Shown here: in pieces, positions 1 to 8,408 of the stretch
Layout of the letters: every line of letters begins with the position of its first letter
Position numbering within the stretch: the stretch's first letter is position 1
DNA from: Nitrosomonadales bacterium
GTDB taxonomy: Bacteria; Pseudomonadota; Gammaproteobacteria; Burkholderiales; Gallionellaceae
Direction of reading: 5' to 3'
Length of the DNA stretch: 64,000 nucleotides
NCBI GenBank assembly: GCA_016214695.1
Contig: JACRNY010000003.1
Location: 103,236 to 167,235 of the forward strand
Notes under the pieces: model-generated
The model's input: only the letters and a program-made list of their open reading frames with translations
What the model was told of the DNA's origin: nothing
The model's database searches: none
Position numbers and translations under genes: made by a program

Positions 1-1162
1 CCTGCGGCACGGTGGGCGGACGGATCGCCGCGACCCAGATGCCGCGTTCGCGCAGGCCCTCGCTCAGTTGCAAAGCCTGTGCATTGTCCCCGATCAGCAG
101 CGGTTGTATCGCGGTGTCCGAGGGCATCAGCCGCCAGGGCAGGTCGGCCAGGCCGATGCGCAGTCGTTGCACCAGTTGTTGCAGTTGGGCGCGCAGCGCG
201 TCACCGCGCTCGATCAGTTGCAGGCTCTGCAACAAGGCAACGGAAAGCGCCGGCGGGGTCGCCGTGGTGTAGACGTAGCTGTGCGCGTGATTGACCAAGG
301 TATCGATGACCACCTGCTCCGCCGCAACGAATGCACCGGAGACGCCGGCGGCCTTGCCCAGCGTCGCCATGTAGATGATGCGCGGCGAGTCGATGCCGAA
401 ATGCGCCAGCGAGCCGCGCCCCTGCCTGCCCAGCACACCGAAGCCGTGCGCATCGTCGACGTACAACCACGCATCATGTTGCTCGCACAGCGCCAGCATC
501 TCGCGCAGCGGCGCGATATCGCCATCCATGCTGAACACCGCGTCGGTGATGACCAGTTTTCTGCCGTTTGGGGTCTGCGCCAGCAGTTGCGCAAGTTGCG
601 CCATATCGCCGTGGCGGTAACGTTTGGTGTCGGCGCGCGACAACAACATCGCGTCGTTGAGCGAAGCATGGTTGAGCTTGTCGGCGAACACGGTGTCGCC
701 CTTGCCGACCAGCGCCTGCACCACGCCGAGGTTGGCCATGTAACCGGTGGAGAACAGCAGCCCGGCGGGTTTGCCGACGAAGGCGGCGAGCTGTTGTTCG
801 AGGCGATGGTGCGGCGCGAAATGCCCGCTCACCAGGTGCGCCGCACCCGCGCCGACACCCCATTGCTGCGCCCCCTGCTGCAAGGCAGCGACGAGTTGCG
901 GATGACTGGCGAGGCCGAGGTAATCGTTGCTGCAAAAAGCGAGATAGGGTTTGCCGTGCGCCTCCGACACGTTACTGGCGCAGCCAGCCGTTTGCGGGAG
1001 GAGGCGCTCGGGCGGCACTCCCGCACCGTTGGCTACGCCACACTCTGTCGTGCCGCCCAAGACGATGTGCGGCGACTGCGACGTATCCAGCGTGCGCCGC
1101 TTGCGCAGCAGGCTTTGCGCGGCGCGTTCGTCGAGTTCGATTTGCAGTTGGGTAAAAGGCAT
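1..1162 (-). CDS. bioF: 8-amino-7-oxononanoate synthase, 3' end outside the window
   Basis: PLP-dependent enzyme that joins pimeloyl-ACP and L-alanine in the cytoplasm, the first step of biotin ring assembly. The ATG is at 1162 and the frame stays open to the left edge, so about 387 residues are visible and the C-terminus is cut off. Visible landmarks are CSNDYLGLA at residue 77, TDAVFSMDGD, the PLP-site stretch VDDAHGFGV, and the Schiff-base lysine in TLGKAAGVSGA. It lies 83 bp downstream of bioB on the same strand, probably in one operon. Odd feature: about 34 extra residues (35-68), rich in Gly/Ala/Pro, stand between the N-terminal helix and the CSNDYLG motif where other BioF proteins have a short loop; the DNA there is palindromic. 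Confidence 0.95.
   Translation of the reverse strand, partial: MPFTQLQIELDERAAQSLLRKRRTLDTSQSPHIVLGGTTECGVANGAGVPPERLLPQTAGCASNVSEAHGKPYLAFCSNDYLGLASHPQLVAALQQGAQQWGVGAGAAHLVSGHFAPHHRLEQQLAAFVGKPAGLLFSTGYMANLGVVQALVGKGDTVFADKLNHASLNDAMLLSRADTKRYRHGDMAQLAQLLAQTPNGRKLVITDAVFSMDGDIAPLREMLALCEQHDAWLYVDDAHGFGVLGRQGRGSLAHFGIDSPRIIYMATLGKAAGVSGAFVAAEQVVIDTLVNHAHSYVYTTATPPALSVALLQSLQLIERGDALRAQLQQLVQRLRIGLADLPWRLMPSDTAIQPLLIGDNAQALQLSEGLRERGIWVAAIRPPTVPQ
1010..1058. repeat. Palindromic insert inside bioF
   Basis: Perfect 9-bp inverted arms GGGCGGCAC (1010-1018) and GTGCCGCCC (1050-1058) enclose 31 bp, all within the extra in-frame segment of bioF (about 959-1060). The arrangement looks like a small palindromic element that entered the coding sequence without breaking the frame. 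No second copy was noticed in this window. Confidence 0.55.
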
Positions 1163-1168
1163 CTTTTT

Positions 1169-1246
1169 GCCACAGAGCACACAGGGATCACAGAGAACGA
1201 AGCGCTCTGTTTTGCTTTTCTCTGTGTGCTCTGTGTTCTCTGTGGC
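1169..1246. repeat. CACAGAG-type imperfect inverted repeat between bioB and bioF
   Basis: The left arm begins GCCACAGAGCACACAG and the right arm, read on the opposite strand, begins GCCACAGAGAACACAG; together they form a long imperfect hairpin filling nearly the whole intergenic space. The repeat ends on the first base of the bioB stop codon (TAG, 1248-1246). Such CACAGAG-rich sequences are dispersed intergenic repeats in many proteobacterial genomes. Here it could act as a processing or attenuation structure between bioB and bioF; that role is inference. Confidence 0.6.
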
Positions 1247-2238
1247 TAATGATTTTTGTCGGTCAACGGGTACAAACCCAGCTTGTTCATCAGCGCCCGG
1301 TCACGCTCCACTTCCGGGTTGCCGGTGGTCAGCAACTGTTCGCCGTAGAAGATGGAGTTGGCGCCGCCGAGGAAACACAGCGCCTGCACGGCATCGCTCA
1401 TCTCGCCGCGTCCGGCGGAGAGACGCACGAAGGCTTTCGGCATGGTGATGCGTGCCACGGCGATCATGCGCACGAAATCGAGCGGGTCGATGTCTTCGGT
1501 CTCGGCCAGCGGCGTGCCTTCGACCTTGACCAGGTTGTTGATCGGCACGCTCTCGGGGTACGGATCCATATTGGCCAGCTGTGCGATGAGTCCGGCGCGC
1601 TGGGTCAGGTTCTCGCCCATGCCGATAATGCCGCCGCTGCAGACGTTCATGCCGGCCTTGCGCACGCGCTCCAGCGTGTCGATACGGTCCTGGTAGTCGC
1701 GCGTGCTGATGATGTTGCCGTAGAACTCGGGCGCGGTGTCGAGGTTGTGGTTGTAGTAATCGAGACCGGCGACACGCAGCTGCTCGGTCTGTTCGTCGTT
1801 GAGCATGCCCAGCGTGGCGCAGGTCTCCATGCCCAGCGCACGCACTTCCTTGACCATCTCCACCACGGCCTTCATGTCGTTCTCGGAGGGTTCGCGCCAG
1901 GCCGCGCCCATGCAGAAGCGACCGGCGCCGGCACTCTTGGCCGCCTTGGCCGCTTTCAGCACCTCTTCCACGTCCAGTATCTTCATGTTCTCCACCCCGG
2001 CGGAGTGATACGAAGACTGCGTGCAATAGCCGCAGTCCTCGGTGCAGCCGCCGGTCTTGATCGACAGCAGGGTGGAGAGTTGCACGGCGTTGGGATCGAA
2101 GTTCTCGCGATGGATCTGCTGCGCGCGGTACATCAGGTCGGAGAACGGCAGCTTGAACAGGACCTCGATTTCGGCGACGCTCCATTGCCTTTGTTTGGTA
2201 TCGGCAAGGCTGGCGGTTTCGGCGTGTGTGGTGTGCAT
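1246..2238 (-). CDS. bioB: Biotin synthase
   Basis: Radical SAM enzyme that inserts sulfur into dethiobiotin to make biotin, using a [4Fe-4S] and a [2Fe-2S] cluster. The 330-residue protein matches the family length. The radical SAM cysteine motif is seen in [14 protein letters not shown], followed by conserved stretches [16 protein letters not shown] and GIIGMGE, and the C-terminal LSAGR arginine that serves the second cluster. It starts with ATG at 2238, is divergent from comF across 67 bp, and is followed by bioF. No clear promoter could be picked out of the short shared spacer. Confidence 0.97.
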   Translation of the reverse strand: MHTTHAETASLADTKQRQWSVAEIEVLFKLPFSDLMYRAQQIHRENFDPNAVQLSTLLSIKTGGCTEDCGYCTQSSYHSAGVENMKILDVEEVLKAAKAAKSAGAGRFCMGAAWREPSENDMKAVVEMVKEVRALGMETCATLGMLNDEQTEQLRVAGLDYYNHNLDTAPEFYGNIISTRDYQDRIDTLERVRKAGMNVCSGGIIGMGENLTQRAGLIAQLANMDPYPESVPINNLVKVEGTPLAETEDIDPLDFVRMIAVARITMPKAFVRLSAGRGEMSDAVQALCFLGGANSIFYGEQLLTTGNPEVERDRALMNKLGLYPLTDKNH

Positions 2239-2305
2239 ATAGGTATGGATAAGTAAGTAGAATGGCTAAAGTTGCTTCGATGACCCGACGACAGGATCTG
2301 AAAAC

Positions 2306-3025
2306 TTGTCTATTTTATCCCATCGCCTATTTGACATCGGCCTAAAAATAACGCGCCTGCTGCCTGCCCAGCCCTGCCTGCTGTGCGGCGCCGAAAGCCA
2401 CGCCGGTCTATGCTGCGAAGCCTGTGCCGCCGACCTGCCCCACCTGCTCGGGCTGCATTGTCCGGTCTGCGCCTTGCCGACCCCGAACGGGAGCGTGTGC
2501 GGCGAATGCCTGAGACAGCAGCCGCCTTTCGATCACACCGTGGCTGCATTCAGTTACGATTTTCCGCTCGACAAGCTGATCCAGGCGCTGAAGTTCCGCG
2601 AACAGCTGATCCTGGTCGACTTTCTGGCCGATGCGCTGGCGCAGCGCATCACCATCCAGCCGAATTACATCGTGGCGCTGCCGCTGCATCCGGACCGCCT
2701 GCGCGAACGCGGCTTCAACCAGTCTCTTTTGCTGGCCCGCCGCATCTCCGATCGTCTGCATATCCCTTTGCTCGCGGACATCTGCAGCAGGGTGCGCAAC
2801 ACGCCGCCGCAATCCACGCTGCCCTGGAAAGAACGCGACAAGAACATGCGCCAGGCCTTCACCTGCAAGGACAGTGCCGAGGTGCGCGGCAAACATATCG
2901 CCATCGTCGATGATGTGATGACCACAGGAGCCTCGACAGGAGAGCTGGCGCGTGCGCTGAAACAGGCCGGCGCACGGGAGATCAGCGTGTGGGTGGTGGC
3001 GCGGACCATGCCGCACGACCATTGA
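2306..3025 (+). CDS. comF: ComF-family phosphoribosyltransferase
   Basis: Cytoplasmic protein of the ComF family, needed for DNA uptake in naturally competent bacteria; the exact reaction is unsettled. The 239-residue protein has N-terminal zinc-finger-like Cys pairs (CLLCG, CCEAC, CPVC, CGEC) in the first 75 residues and a C-terminal phosphoribosyltransferase domain with the PRPP-binding loop IAIVDDVMTTGAST. The start is TTG at 2306, chosen because AGGA at 2293 lies nine bases upstream and no better start is in frame. It is divergent from bioB and convergent with mshN, ending 3 bp from it. In related genomes comF is usually next to trmL; here the whole pilus locus separates them. Confidence 0.88.
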   Translation: MSILSHRLFDIGLKITRLLPAQPCLLCGAESHAGLCCEACAADLPHLLGLHCPVCALPTPNGSVCGECLRQQPPFDHTVAAFSYDFPLDKLIQALKFREQLILVDFLADALAQRITIQPNYIVALPLHPDRLRERGFNQSLLLARRISDRLHIPLLADICSRVRNTPPQSTLPWKERDKNMRQAFTCKDSAEVRGKHIAIVDDVMTTGASTGELARALKQAGAREISVWVVARTMPHDH

Positions 3026-3028
3026 AGG

Positions 3029-4027
3029 TCACAATTCCTTGAGTTTTTGTTGCACGAATTCCTGCAACTGGGGATTCAGGCTGTTCGTACCGAGCGCTCG
3101 CTGATAGGTGGCGCGTGCCTCTTCCTTGTGCTGTGTCGCCTGCAAGGAGATACCCATGCCCATCAGCCACACGCCGTTATCGGGAGACAGGGCCAGCGCC
3201 TTCTGGAAGAAGGCGACTGCTTCCTGGTGCCGCTCCTGGCGCTGCAACAGGGCCGCCATGAACGCCTGGTAATCAGCCTGGTCTGCCGCATCCGGCAAGT
3301 TCTTCTGCAAGGTCTCCAGGGCCGACGGCAGGGCATTGCGTTCCACCTGCAGGCGCGCCAGCAACATCGCGAATGAAGCGTCGTGCGGATCGCGCCGCAA
3401 TCCCCGCTGCAGTACGCGCTCGGCTTCCTCGTTGCGCTTCAGACTCAGCAACAGATTGACCCAGGCCTTGCGCGAAGCCTTGTGTGTCGGATCACTGAGC
3501 AACGCACTCTCATAGTCCGCCAGCGCATCGTCAATACGGCCTTCCCGCACCGCCTGATTGGCCTTGCCGAATTCGCTCTCGGCACGCTGCCGCGGGCTGA
3601 TCACCTTGATCGGGGCTGCCGGCTCGGGAGTTGCCGGCAGATCCACTTCCGTACGACTGTCGGTCCGGCGCGGCGATCCCTTGCCACGGCCTGCCGGCGG
3701 CGACTCCACCGTCTCCTCGGCGATCACGGCGACAACAGCGGAGCTCGCTTGCACCGACTCCTGGACTGCCACCGCATCGGAGATGCCCGGCACCAGTTGA
3801 TATTGCGCAGTGCCCGTTGTCGCGGCAGGCACGATGGCAACGCCCTCTTCCCGCTCCAGATACCATTTTCCCGCTGTCGCCAGCAGCAGCAACATCAGCA
3901 TGGCAAGCAGGTATGGCGTCCAGCTCAAACGCTTGCGCGGCGGCACGGCACGGATCGACGCATCCGCCTGCGTCACATTCACGCCGCGCCTCTCCAGATC
4001 GTTGAGTACCTGATTGACCAGACTCAT
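3029..4027 (-). CDS. mshN: MSHA biogenesis protein MshN (TPR protein)
   Basis: Inner-membrane TPR protein of the MSHA type IV pilus system, last gene of the locus. I start it at ATG 4027 (protein begins MSLVNQVLNDLERRG, typical of MshN), which overlaps the mshM stop as ATGA; a longer frame exists upstream but overlaps mshM. The 332-residue product has a single membrane helix at about 35-55 (LLAMLMLLLLATAG), a Pro/Arg-rich linker, and TPR repeats from about residue 160 to the end (for example AERVLQRGLRRDP and AVAFFQKALALSPDN). It probably helps assemble or stabilise the secretin or pilus base. Confidence 0.88.
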   Translation of the reverse strand: MSLVNQVLNDLERRGVNVTQADASIRAVPPRKRLSWTPYLLAMLMLLLLATAGKWYLEREEGVAIVPAATTGTAQYQLVPGISDAVAVQESVQASSAVVAVIAEETVESPPAGRGKGSPRRTDSRTEVDLPATPEPAAPIKVISPRQRAESEFGKANQAVREGRIDDALADYESALLSDPTHKASRKAWVNLLLSLKRNEEAERVLQRGLRRDPHDASFAMLLARLQVERNALPSALETLQKNLPDAADQADYQAFMAALLQRQERHQEAVAFFQKALALSPDNGVWLMGMGISLQATQHKEEARATYQRALGTNSLNPQLQEFVQQKLKEL

Positions 4028-4980
4028 CGCAGCCAGATGCCCCAAACGCCCAGTGCCAGCAGCGCAGCTGAGCCGAGCGCCAGCCATAGCCAGACCATCC
4101 AGTCCTGACGCGATTCCGGCGTATCGGCCGCCGCCTTCCTGACATGACCGGTCTGCACCTGCTGGCGACCTTCGGCGAAGGCCAGCATCAGCGCCTTGTG
4201 CGCGATGATATTGGTCAGTCTTGGCGTCCCGCGTGTGACGCGATGCATCAGATTGACCGCACCGGGATTGAACAGGGTTTCCCCCTTGAAGCCCGCCACC
4301 GCCAGGCGGTGGCGCAGGTAGCGATCCATCTCGTCGCGGTGAAGTCCCTGCAGCTGATACTGGAAGCTGATGCGCTGGCGCAGCTGGCGCACCGAATTCT
4401 GCTTGAGACGCTCGTCCAGTTCCGGCTGTCCGAACAGCACGACCTGCATCAGCTTGCGTTTCTCGGTTTCCAGGTTGGTCAGCAGGCGCAACACCTCAAG
4501 ACTCTCCAGCGGCATCGCCTGTGCTTCATCGAGGCAGACCACCACACGCTTCCCCTCACGGGCGAAATTGAGCAACGTGCGGGTCAGTTCACGCAACAAC
4601 TGGTGCTGATCGAAGGAGGTATCGATCTCGATGCGGAACTCGTCCGCCAGCGCCAGCAGCAGGCTGCGCGGCTCAAGGTATGGATTGGGGATATAGGCCG
4701 TGATGAATTTGGCCGCATGCCGCCCGCTGGTGCCGCCATCCTGCGTGCCGATGTCGGTCGTCGTTTCGCGGTCACTATTGAGCGTGGACAGGAACTTGCG
4801 GCAGAGCAGTGTCTTGCCGTTACCCACCTCGCCCACGATCTTGATGAAACCCTCGCCGCTACGTGCGGCGACCAGCAGCGTGTTCAACCCTTCCTGATAA
4901 TTGGTACAGGCAAAGAAGAAACTGGTATCCGGCGTCAGCGAAAATGGGAATTCGCGCAGTCCGAAGTGAGCCAGATACAT
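4024..4980 (-). CDS. mshM: MSHA biogenesis ATPase MshM (ExeA-like AAA)
   Basis: ExeA/GspA-type AAA ATPase thought to help place the outer-membrane secretin through the peptidoglycan. The 318-residue protein starts MYLAHFGLREFPFSLTPD, the usual N-terminus of this family. Walker A is GEVGNGKT (about residue 51) and Walker B is VVVCLDEAQ (about 147). A C-terminal membrane helix (WLWLALGSAALLALGVW) anchors it. The gene follows mshL by 5 bp and overlaps mshN by 4 bp, so translation is probably coupled. Confidence 0.9.
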   Translation of the reverse strand: MYLAHFGLREFPFSLTPDTSFFFACTNYQEGLNTLLVAARSGEGFIKIVGEVGNGKTLLCRKFLSTLNSDRETTTDIGTQDGGTSGRHAAKFITAYIPNPYLEPRSLLLALADEFRIEIDTSFDQHQLLRELTRTLLNFAREGKRVVVCLDEAQAMPLESLEVLRLLTNLETEKRKLMQVVLFGQPELDERLKQNSVRQLRQRISFQYQLQGLHRDEMDRYLRHRLAVAGFKGETLFNPGAVNLMHRVTRGTPRLTNIIAHKALMLAFAEGRQQVQTGHVRKAAADTPESRQDWMVWLWLALGSAALLALGVWGIWLR

Positions 4981-4985
4981 GTCGT

Positions 4986-6653
4986 CTATCGTGACAGATT
5001 GTTCATGCGATCGCGGCTGCGGGCGATATCGTCGGACCAGTCCTTGTCGCTGTCGACCACAGTCGGCTTGAGCAGGATCACGAGTTCGCGCTTTTCACTG
5101 ACCTTGCTGGTCTGCCCGAAGATCGATTTCGACAGCATCGGCAGACCGGACTCATCGCCGGCCGTGGCCTGGCGCATCAGGCCGCCGATGGCGACGATCT
5201 GACCGTCCTTGGCACGTACCACGCTATCTGTCTCGGAGATGGTGCTGGAAGGCACCGGCAGGTTGAAGGTGCCGATCACGCTGCCCATGTTGACCGACTT
5301 GTTGACCGTTGCCACCTTGCTGACCGAAGGATGCACGTGCAATACGATCTCGTTGTTCTCGTCTATGCGCGGCGTCACATCGAGCATGATCCCGGAGAAG
5401 AAGGCGGTGGTCTCCACAGTCGGGGCAGTGACGGTGGCGGAGGAAGTCGCGGTGGCTCCGGTCACGCTGCCCCCGGTCACCTTGGTCACGAAGAACTCGT
5501 CGGTACCGACCTTCAGCACGGCCTTCTGGTTGTTCAGCGTGGCGATGCGCGGACTCGACAGCACATGCACGTCACCCTGCGTCTCCAGGAAGTTCAGCAG
5601 CGCGGCGAAGTTGCTGGTCTGGAAGGCCAGTCCGAACAGGGTGCCGGCGACCGCGCCCTGCGGCAGCGCGCTGGCCACATTCATGGACATGCTGGTACCC
5701 GGAGTCGACGTGATGATGCCGTTCGTCAGCGAACCGCCCAGTGTCGCCAGACTGGACCCGTTCGAAAGCTGCCCCGCGCTGACGCCGCTGTTGGGGCCGC
5801 TCTTGAAGACACCCCAGTTCACACCGGATTGATACGTCTCGTTCAACTGGACCTCGACGATCTTGGCCTCGAGGATCACCTGGCGTTCGACCGAGATCTG
5901 CGCCGCCTTCAGGTAGGCAGCGACGTTCTTCAGCTCATCCGGCATGGCACGCACCACGATCACTCCCGACATCGGACTGATGACCACGCTGCGCCCCTTC
6001 TCGGTCCCCACGATCGCTGCCAGGGATTTGTTCAGGTCATCCCAGAAATCCGAACTGGATGTCGTCGTGATGCGCGCACTGTCGCGGTTGGTCTGCGTCG
6101 TCGTCTGCTGACCGCCCGCGCTGCCGCTGACGACATCCGCCACGGAACCGGAAGCGACCCGGACCGAAGACTTGCCCTCGCGCTGGCCGGACAGATAGTT
6201 GACCTGGAAGATACGGGTCTGCAATGTCAGCGGCTGGATATAGATGCGGGTGCCGTCCACTCTGTAGTCATAACCGTACAGTTCGCGTATCGACTCCAGC
6301 GCATCGAACACCGTCACGTCCTTCAGGTTCAGTGAGATGGAACCTGCCACATCGGGATGCAGCAGCATGCTGTAGCGCGTACCGGACACGATGGCCATGA
6401 ACACCTGGCTGGCGGAGGTGTTGTTGACCGCCAGATCGAAGCGGGTCTCGACCGGCTTGACATCGCTCTGCAGGTTGCCAACGGCAAGCGGCGGCAGCAG
6501 CGCCTGGCTGACCGCATCCGGTTTGCCGACAGCCTGACTCTCCTGTACGGCGACATCCATCTCCTGCTTGATCTGTCCCTTGACGGCCTTCCCGCCGCCG
6601 GACGCGCATGCTGTCAGCAATAGCGGCAGCAGGACAACGTAGAGTCGTTTCAT
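4986..6653 (-). CDS. mshL: MSHA outer-membrane secretin MshL
   Basis: Secretin that forms the outer-membrane pore for the pilus. The protein begins MKRLYVVLLPLLLTACASGG, a lipoprotein signal with lipobox LTAC. An N-terminal STN/secretin-N region (about 60-150) precedes a short linker of Ser/Thr, and the C-terminal half (about 260-545) is the secretin beta-barrel domain ending in ELVILLKPTVV. I use ATG 6653, which gives an ATGA overlap with the mshK stop; another ATG lies six bases upstream. Length is 555 residues, normal for MshL. Confidence 0.93.
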   Translation of the reverse strand: MKRLYVVLLPLLLTACASGGGKAVKGQIKQEMDVAVQESQAVGKPDAVSQALLPPLAVGNLQSDVKPVETRFDLAVNNTSASQVFMAIVSGTRYSMLLHPDVAGSISLNLKDVTVFDALESIRELYGYDYRVDGTRIYIQPLTLQTRIFQVNYLSGQREGKSSVRVASGSVADVVSGSAGGQQTTTQTNRDSARITTTSSSDFWDDLNKSLAAIVGTEKGRSVVISPMSGVIVVRAMPDELKNVAAYLKAAQISVERQVILEAKIVEVQLNETYQSGVNWGVFKSGPNSGVSAGQLSNGSSLATLGGSLTNGIITSTPGTSMSMNVASALPQGAVAGTLFGLAFQTSNFAALLNFLETQGDVHVLSSPRIATLNNQKAVLKVGTDEFFVTKVTGGSVTGATATSSATVTAPTVETTAFFSGIMLDVTPRIDENNEIVLHVHPSVSKVATVNKSVNMGSVIGTFNLPVPSSTISETDSVVRAKDGQIVAIGGLMRQATAGDESGLPMLSKSIFGQTSKVSEKRELVILLKPTVVDSDKDWSDDIARSRDRMNNLSR

Positions 6654-7120
6654 TTGCATGACCTCTCCTTCTTTCTGGCTGCAACAGCTTTCGTTGCATG
6701 TCCAATCTTTTTAAGTTTTTTTGCTGGCACCGCGGCCGATTGTCTCGCTTCAGGCGTGTTGCAGCGCCTGTTCTTGCGTCCCTGGATGACGACATCGGGA
6801 TAGAGCGAAATTTCGCGCCTGCCGTTGGCTCCCTGCAGCACCACGCTGTCCTCGCATACCGCCATCAGTCTCTCCTCGCCCAGCTTGCCGCCCAGCGGCA
6901 CCTGCTGCCCGTTGATGACTGCTGAACGGCGATCGGAAGAGATGATGATCGTCCGCAAGCCCTCATCCGTGGGGGCCGCCTTGGCATCGCCGCCGGCGCT
7001 GCCGGGCACGAGGAACTCGGCGGCCGGACGCGTCGGGTCGGGCAGCACTTCCGCCTGCGATGCCGCACAGCTGATCGCCAGCGCAACCAGCACCGTCAAC
7101 TTGCTCAGACTTGTAGCCAT
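6650..7120 (-). CDS. mshK: MSHA biogenesis protein MshK
   Basis: Small periplasmic protein of the MSHA machinery, related to the N-terminal part of PulC/PilP-type proteins. It has a signal peptide (LTVLVALAISCAASQA) followed by the family motif DPTRPA and a short beta domain containing INGQQVPLGGKLG. At 156 residues it is longer than usual for MshK because of a strongly basic tail (about 117-156, many Lys/Arg), which might bind membrane or peptidoglycan; that is inference. It overlaps mshJ by 16 bp and mshL by 4 bp. Confidence 0.82.
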   Translation of the reverse strand: MATSLSKLTVLVALAISCAASQAEVLPDPTRPAAEFLVPGSAGGDAKAAPTDEGLRTIIISSDRRSAVINGQQVPLGGKLGEERLMAVCEDSVVLQGANGRREISLYPDVVIQGRKNRRCNTPEARQSAAVPAKKLKKIGHATKAVAARKKERSCK

Positions 7121-7782
7121 CGCTTGTCCAGACTCAGGGTATAAAGGGTCAGTCTCAATTCCGCCGTGGGATGCTCGACCACATTCAGCCTGGCCTCGCC
7201 CCAGAACATCTGCGTCGGCAGGTTCTCCAGCGCCGTCAGGTATTGCAGCAGATCCGGATAGCTGCCGCGCACGACGATCTCGACGCCGTGTTTGTACATC
7301 TGCTTCTCGTTTTCGGCGACCTGCACCGCCGCTGCATCGCCGGCGGGTTCGATGAACAGACTCACCGGCAGGGTGTTGAGCGCGACCAGCTGCAGGTGGC
7401 CGTTCCTGCCCAGCACCTGCTCCAGCAGTTCCGCCATCTTCTCGGGCGGCACCAGCTTGTCGCGGCGTTCCTTCAGATAGGCGTCGCCCTCGGCGATCTG
7501 CTGGCGCAGCACGCGGATGCGTTCGCGCTGCGGTGAAACAGCGTCGGCCTGCTTGGCCTGCAGCAACTCGGCCAACTGCGCCTGTATCTCCTTCATCTTC
7601 TCCTGCTGCTGCACGACCTGGGCGGACAACCCCTTCTGCTTGTTGAGCAACGGATTCAGGAACAGTGCGTCGATCAGCGACACCAGCAGAAAAGCCGCCG
7701 CGAAGAAGATAAGCGCGCGCTCGCGCAGGGACATGCCGTCGATCTTGCCGACGAGTTTGGCGAATTGTTCCTGCAGTCTCAT
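7105..7782 (-). CDS. mshJ: MSHA biogenesis protein MshJ (PilO-like)
   Basis: PilO/GspM-like inner-membrane protein that, with the PilM- and PilN-like proteins, forms the alignment subcomplex of the pilus machine. ATG 7782 is chosen because it overlaps the upstream stop as ATGA and gives a protein starting MRLQEQFAKLVGKID; a longer open frame upstream overlaps the previous gene. The 225-residue product has one membrane helix at about 22-42 (ALIFFAAAFLLVSLIDALF), a coiled coil to about 105 and a periplasmic ferredoxin-like domain. Confidence 0.88.
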   Translation of the reverse strand: MRLQEQFAKLVGKIDGMSLRERALIFFAAAFLLVSLIDALFLNPLLNKQKGLSAQVVQQQEKMKEIQAQLAELLQAKQADAVSPQRERIRVLRQQIAEGDAYLKERRDKLVPPEKMAELLEQVLGRNGHLQLVALNTLPVSLFIEPAGDAAAVQVAENEKQMYKHGVEIVVRGSYPDLLQYLTALENLPTQMFWGEARLNVVEHPTAELRLTLYTLSLDKRWLQV

Positions 7783-8408
7783 TTCTTCACCTCCGCCGCG
7801 GCGGCTGTCGAGTGCAGGCTGAATTCGACATAGCGCGCCGCCGGCTGTCCGGCATCCTGCTGCGGCCTGTGCATCTGCATGGCGGCGAAGCTCTTGCCGC
7901 GCATGACCTTCTCCTTGCTCAGCCGCTGGATGTAGACGGGGACGAGTTGCGGATCGACCACTGCCCCGCTCAAACTCATCTGCGCGCCGTCCCCGGTGAT
8001 ATCGAAGGCCGTCAGCCATAAACCCTTTATCGACTGCCGGGCGAATGCGCGCATGTATCCGGAATAACCCTCGGTGTTGCCGATCGCACCGCTCTTCAGC
8101 AGGTTCAGCAGGGACTCCTGTGCAGCGGCCTCGGCTTCGATCTTCTTCAATTCATCTTCCAGCATCTGGCTGGTCTGCTGTGGCGAGAACTCGCGGGTGA
8201 AGTTCGCCAGTTTCGTCTGCTCGGAAATGTAGTTCCTGTTCATCTCGGCGGTCTGCCTGGAGAGCAACTGGACCTGATAGACCGCGTAGGCATAGAACAG
8301 GATGGAACCGAGCATGATCAGCCCCAAAGCCTGCCCCATGGTGGCCACGGAGAAATATTTCTTCTGCTTCAGGAAGACCGGGTTGAAGAGGTTGATCTGC
8401 TGGCTCAT
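7779..8408 (-). CDS. PilN-like MSHA assembly protein (MshI2)
   Basis: Bitopic inner-membrane protein of the PilN family, called MshI2 in some genomes. The 209-residue product begins MSQQINLFNPVFLKQKKYFS, the conserved N-terminal INL(F/Y)NP motif by which PilN-type proteins bind the PilM-like partner (here MshI, next gene). One membrane helix at about 28-48 is followed by a coiled coil and a periplasmic domain. It overlaps mshI by 4 bp upstream and mshJ by 4 bp downstream, so these genes are translationally coupled. Confidence 0.85.
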   Translation of the reverse strand: MSQQINLFNPVFLKQKKYFSVATMGQALGLIMLGSILFYAYAVYQVQLLSRQTAEMNRNYISEQTKLANFTREFSPQQTSQMLEDELKKIEAEAAAQESLLNLLKSGAIGNTEGYSGYMRAFARQSIKGLWLTAFDITGDGAQMSLSGAVVDPQLVPVYIQRLSKEKVMRGKSFAAMQMHRPQQDAGQPAARYVEFSLHSTAAAAEVKK

